DNA from: Microbispora rosea
Lineage (GTDB): Bacteria; Actinomycetota; Actinomycetes; Streptosporangiales; Streptosporangiaceae
Assembly: GCF_900156315.1 (NCBI RefSeq)
Contig: NZ_FTNI01000003.1
Span: 372,001-436,000, forward strand
Direction: 5' to 3'
DNA: 64,000 nucleotides
Shown here: positions 61,648 to 64,000 of the stretch, piece by piece
How positions within the stretch are numbered: position 1 is the first letter of the stretch
Layout of the letters: each line of letters begins with the position of its first letter
Notes under the pieces: generated by a model
Seen by the model: only the letters and a program-made list of their open reading frames with translations
Database searches by the model: none
Told to the model about the DNA's origin: nothing
Program-made: the position numbers and the translations under genes

Positions 61648-62535
61648 TCAAATCTCCTTGGCAAGAGCCTGGACGACGCGGGAGGGGCTCGGCCGGCCCA
61701 GGATCTCGGCGAGCCAGAGGCTGGTGGCGGTCAGCGACCTGACGTCCACCCCGGTCTCGACGCCGAGGCCGTCGAGCATCCACACCAGGTCCTCGGTCGC
61801 GAGGTTGCCGGTGGCGCTCTTGGCGTACGGGCAGCCGCCGATGCCGCCGGCGGAGGAGTCCACGACCGTGATCCCCCGCTTGATCGCGGTGAGCGTGTTG
61901 GCCAGGGCCTGCCCGTAGGTGTCGTGGAAGTGGACGGCCAGCCGGTCGGGCCCGACCCCCGCCTCGGCGAAGGCGTCGAGCAGCGCCTCGACGTGCCGGG
62001 GCGTGCCGACGCCGATCGTGTCGCCGAGCGACAGCTCGTAGCAGCCGAGGTCGAGCAGCCTGCGTCCGACCCGGGCGACCTGCTCGGGCGCGACCGGCCC
62101 CTCCCAGGGGTCGGCGAAGCACATCGACACGTACGCCCTGACCCGCATGCCGTGGGCGAGGGCCCGTTCGACGACAGGGGCGAACATCTCGAACTGCGAC
62201 TCGACGGTCCGGTTCAGGTTGCGCTGGGCGAACGACTCGGTGGCGCTGCCGAATATCGCGATGTCGGTGACGCCCTGCTCTACCGCCCGGTCGAGGCCCC
62301 GCTCGTTCGGCACGAGCACCGGGTAGCGGACTCCCGGCACCCGGGTCAGGCTCTCCAGCAGTTCCCCGGCGTCCGCGAGCTGGGGCACCCACTTCGGGTG
62401 GACGAAGCTCGTCGCCTCGATGGTCGTCAGCCCGGCCTCGGCCAGCCGCCCGATGAACTCGCGCTTGACCTCGACGGGCACGACGGCGGACTCGTTCTGC
62501 AGGCCGTCGCGCGGGCCGACCTCGTAGATCGTCAC
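61648..62535 (-). CDS. Hydroxymethylglutaryl-CoA lyase
   Basis: 295 residues from GTG 62535, overlapping the carboxylase stop (GTGA); GTG 62541 is an alternative. Family signatures: [14 protein letters not shown], the metal-binding HFHDTYGQ, and [17 protein letters not shown] with the catalytic cysteine. It splits HMG-CoA into acetoacetate and acetyl-CoA, the last step of leucine breakdown. The TGA is followed after one base by the ATG of the dehydrogenase. Confidence 0.95.
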   Translation of the reverse strand: MTIYEVGPRDGLQNESAVVPVEVKREFIGRLAEAGLTTIEATSFVHPKWVPQLADAGELLESLTRVPGVRYPVLVPNERGLDRAVEQGVTDIAIFGSATESFAQRNLNRTVESQFEMFAPVVERALAHGMRVRAYVSMCFADPWEGPVAPEQVARVGRRLLDLGCYELSLGDTIGVGTPRHVEALLDAFAEAGVGPDRLAVHFHDTYGQALANTLTAIKRGITVVDSSAGGIGGCPYAKSATGNLATEDLVWMLDGLGVETGVDVRSLTATSLWLAEILGRPSPSRVVQALAKEI

Positions 62536-64000
62536 TCGCACGGCGTCACCCTCGCCACGACCGCGTCCAGCTCCACCGTCTGCCCCGGCCTGGCCCGCAG
62601 CTCGGCGAGCACGCCGTCGGCCGGCGCCGTCAGGGTGTGTTCCATCTTCATCGCCTCCACGACGACCAGCGGCTGCCCGGCGGTGACCCGGTCGCCCTCC
62701 GCCGCCTTCACCAGCAGCACCGTTCCCGGCATAGGGCTGCGTACGACTCCGTCGCCGGCGAGCGTCCCGCCCTGCCGGTCCTTCGGGTCGCCGGGCTCGT
62801 GCCGGGTGACGGGCCATGCGCGGCCCCCCTCGGCGAGCCACACCGTGTCGCGGCTCCGGACCACCGCGTACCTCCGGGTGACGCCGCCGAGGGTGACCGC
62901 CGCCTCGTCGGCGCCCGTCCACTCCAGCCGGGCACGGCCAAGTGAACGGTCGTTAACTTCGATCTCCGCGTCGCCGGCTGCACCGCGCACCCGTACGGGC
63001 ACGCCGAGCCGGTGCACGGTCCAGGCGGGCTCCCCGACGCGCCAGCCGTCCGTGACGTCCCACGGATCGCCCGAGGCGAAGCGGTCGAAGCCGGAGTGGA
63101 AGACGAGCGCGGCTGCGGCGAGCACCTCGTCCGGCGCCTCGCCGCTCACCAGCTCGCCGAGCCGCCGCTCGACGAGCCCGGTGTCGAGCCGCCCGGCCGC
63201 GACCTCCGGGTCGGCCAGCAGCGCGCGCAGGAACCCGATGTTCGTGGTGACCCCGAGGATCACGGTCGAGGCCAGCGCCCGGTCGAGGCCGGCGAGCGCG
63301 CCCGCCCGGTCCGGGGCCCAGGCGACCGCCTTGGCCAGCATGGGGTCGTAGTCGCTGCCCACGACCGTTCCCTCGGCCAGCCCGGAATCGAACCGCACGC
63401 CCTCGCCCGCGGGCTCGCGCAGGGCCAGGATCCGGCCACCGGTCGGCAGGAAGTCGCGTGCGGGGTCCTCGGCGTACACGCGGGCCTCGACGGCGTGCCC
63501 GCGCAGGCGCACCTCGTCCTGGCGGAACGGCAGGGGCTCCCCCGCGGCGATCCGCAGTTGCAGCTCGACCAGGTCGAGGCCGGTGACCATCTCGGTGACC
63601 GGGTGCTCGACCTGCAGCCGGGTGTTCATCTCCATGAAGAAGAACTCACCGGGGCGGTCGCCGGGGACGATGAACTCCACCGTGCCGGCGCCGACGTAGC
63701 CGACCGACCGGGCGGCCTGCACCGCCGCCGCGCCCATGCGGGCCCGCGTCTCGTCGTCGAGCAGCGGCGAGGGCGCCTCCTCCACGATCTTCTGGTGGCG
63801 CCGCTGCAGGCTGCACTCACGCTCGCCCAGGTGGACGACGTCGCCGTGGCCGTCGGCCATGACCTGGATCTCGATGTGCCGGGGCCGGTCCACGAACCGC
63901 TCGATCAGCAGGGTGGCGTCCCCGAAGGCCGCCGTCGCCGTACGGCGGGCCGACTCGACGGCCGCGGCCAGGCCGTCGGCGGACTCGACCCGCAGCATGC
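62532..64000 (-). CDS. Methylcrotonyl-CoA carboxylase-type biotin carboxylase/carrier subunit (5' end outside window)
   Basis: About 489 residues are visible; the first 150-170 lie beyond the window edge. Present: the rest of the ATP-grasp domain ([27 protein letters not shown]), the biotin carboxylase C-domain ([13 protein letters not shown]), the linker region, and the biotin carrier domain with EAMKMEH near the C-terminus ([10 protein letters not shown] end). It carboxylates 3-methylcrotonyl-CoA together with a beta subunit expected just upstream outside the window. Unlike the second carboxylase alpha subunit at 33020, it stops right after the biotin domain without a repeat tail. Confidence 0.94.
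   Translation of the reverse strand, partial: MLRVESADGLAAAVESARRTATAAFGDATLLIERFVDRPRHIEIQVMADGHGDVVHLGERECSLQRRHQKIVEEAPSPLLDDETRARMGAAAVQAARSVGYVGAGTVEFIVPGDRPGEFFFMEMNTRLQVEHPVTEMVTGLDLVELQLRIAAGEPLPFRQDEVRLRGHAVEARVYAEDPARDFLPTGGRILALREPAGEGVRFDSGLAEGTVVGSDYDPMLAKAVAWAPDRAGALAGLDRALASTVILGVTTNIGFLRALLADPEVAAGRLDTGLVERRLGELVSGEAPDEVLAAAALVFHSGFDRFASGDPWDVTDGWRVGEPAWTVHRLGVPVRVRGAAGDAEIEVNDRSLGRARLEWTGADEAAVTLGGVTRRYAVVRSRDTVWLAEGGRAWPVTRHEPGDPKDRQGGTLAGDGVVRSPMPGTVLLVKAAEGDRVTAGQPLVVVEAMKMEHTLTAPADGVLAELRARPGQTVELDAVVARVTPCE

Overview
The window is GC-rich DNA (roughly 72% by eye, with strong G/C at third codon positions, frequent GTG/TTG starts and purine-rich ribosome binding sites). 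It reads as the chromosome of a high-GC actinobacterium. Secreted GH48/GH9 cellulases with CBM2 modules, Hanks-type kinases, the Scr1-type XRE regulator with its small partner gene, and SapA-like and AtuA-like proteins all fit a Streptosporangiales-like actinomycete; that placement is inference. I see no rRNA, tRNA, CRISPR array, insertion sequence or prophage. Mobile or repetitive DNA is limited to one intein and many short tandem repeats.

Layout. 1-4.3 kb: a cellulose-degradation block (end of a GH48 cellobiohydrolase, a GH9-CBM3c-CBM2 endoglucanase, a free secreted CBM2 protein) closed by a strong terminator. 4.3-7 kb: a small unknown gene and a Ser/Thr kinase fused to an MFS transporter. 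7-12.2 kb: a two-component system divergent from a flavin electron-transfer operon (membrane ferric-reductase-like flavoprotein, exported FMN-binding protein, ApbE flavinyltransferase). 12.3-18 kb: two TetR-regulator/oxidoreductase pairs, each with repeated or palindromic sites in the promoters, around two GNAT acetyltransferases. 18-23.6 kb: an SNF2-family helicase gene interrupted by a 463-residue intein in its Walker A motif and preceded by a 62-bp tandem repeat of its own start region, followed by a SWIM zinc-finger partner. 23.8-29.1 kb: a lipid/diacylglycerol kinase, a secreted M6 metalloprotease and a glycolate-oxidase-like flavoenzyme.

29-38.4 kb: a second Ser/Thr kinase with a SapA-like extracellular domain, then a tightly overlapping acyl-CoA carboxylase, enoyl-CoA hydratase and AtuA-like operon rich in pentapeptide-coding minisatellites. 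38.2-39.3 kb: an XRE regulator with a small partner. 39.5-45.4 kb: a ferritin-like protein, a copper-handling cluster (YcnI-like, lipoprotein, CopC-CopD fusion) and a secreted LVIVD-repeat protein. 45.7-51.7 kb: a phytoene-desaturase-like flavoprotein, pseudouridine catabolism (psuG plus a PfkB kinase) and a large unknown multi-domain protein. 51.7-57.6 kb: GNAT, a LysR/NTF2-like divergent pair, and a C4-dicarboxylate transporter divergent from a CitA/CitB-type two-component system. 57.6-60.4 kb: a sulfite-oxidase-family enzyme, a histidine phosphatase with an internal deletion, and a HAD phosphatase. 60.5-64 kb: a leucine/isovalerate degradation operon running off the window edge.

The most notable features are the kinase-MFS fusion, the intein, the repeated start region of the helicase gene, and a recurring pattern of 15-bp (pentapeptide) or 21-bp repeats inserted into unrelated coding sequences. 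One of these repeats forms a complete 46-codon gene wedged between two carboxylase subunit genes.
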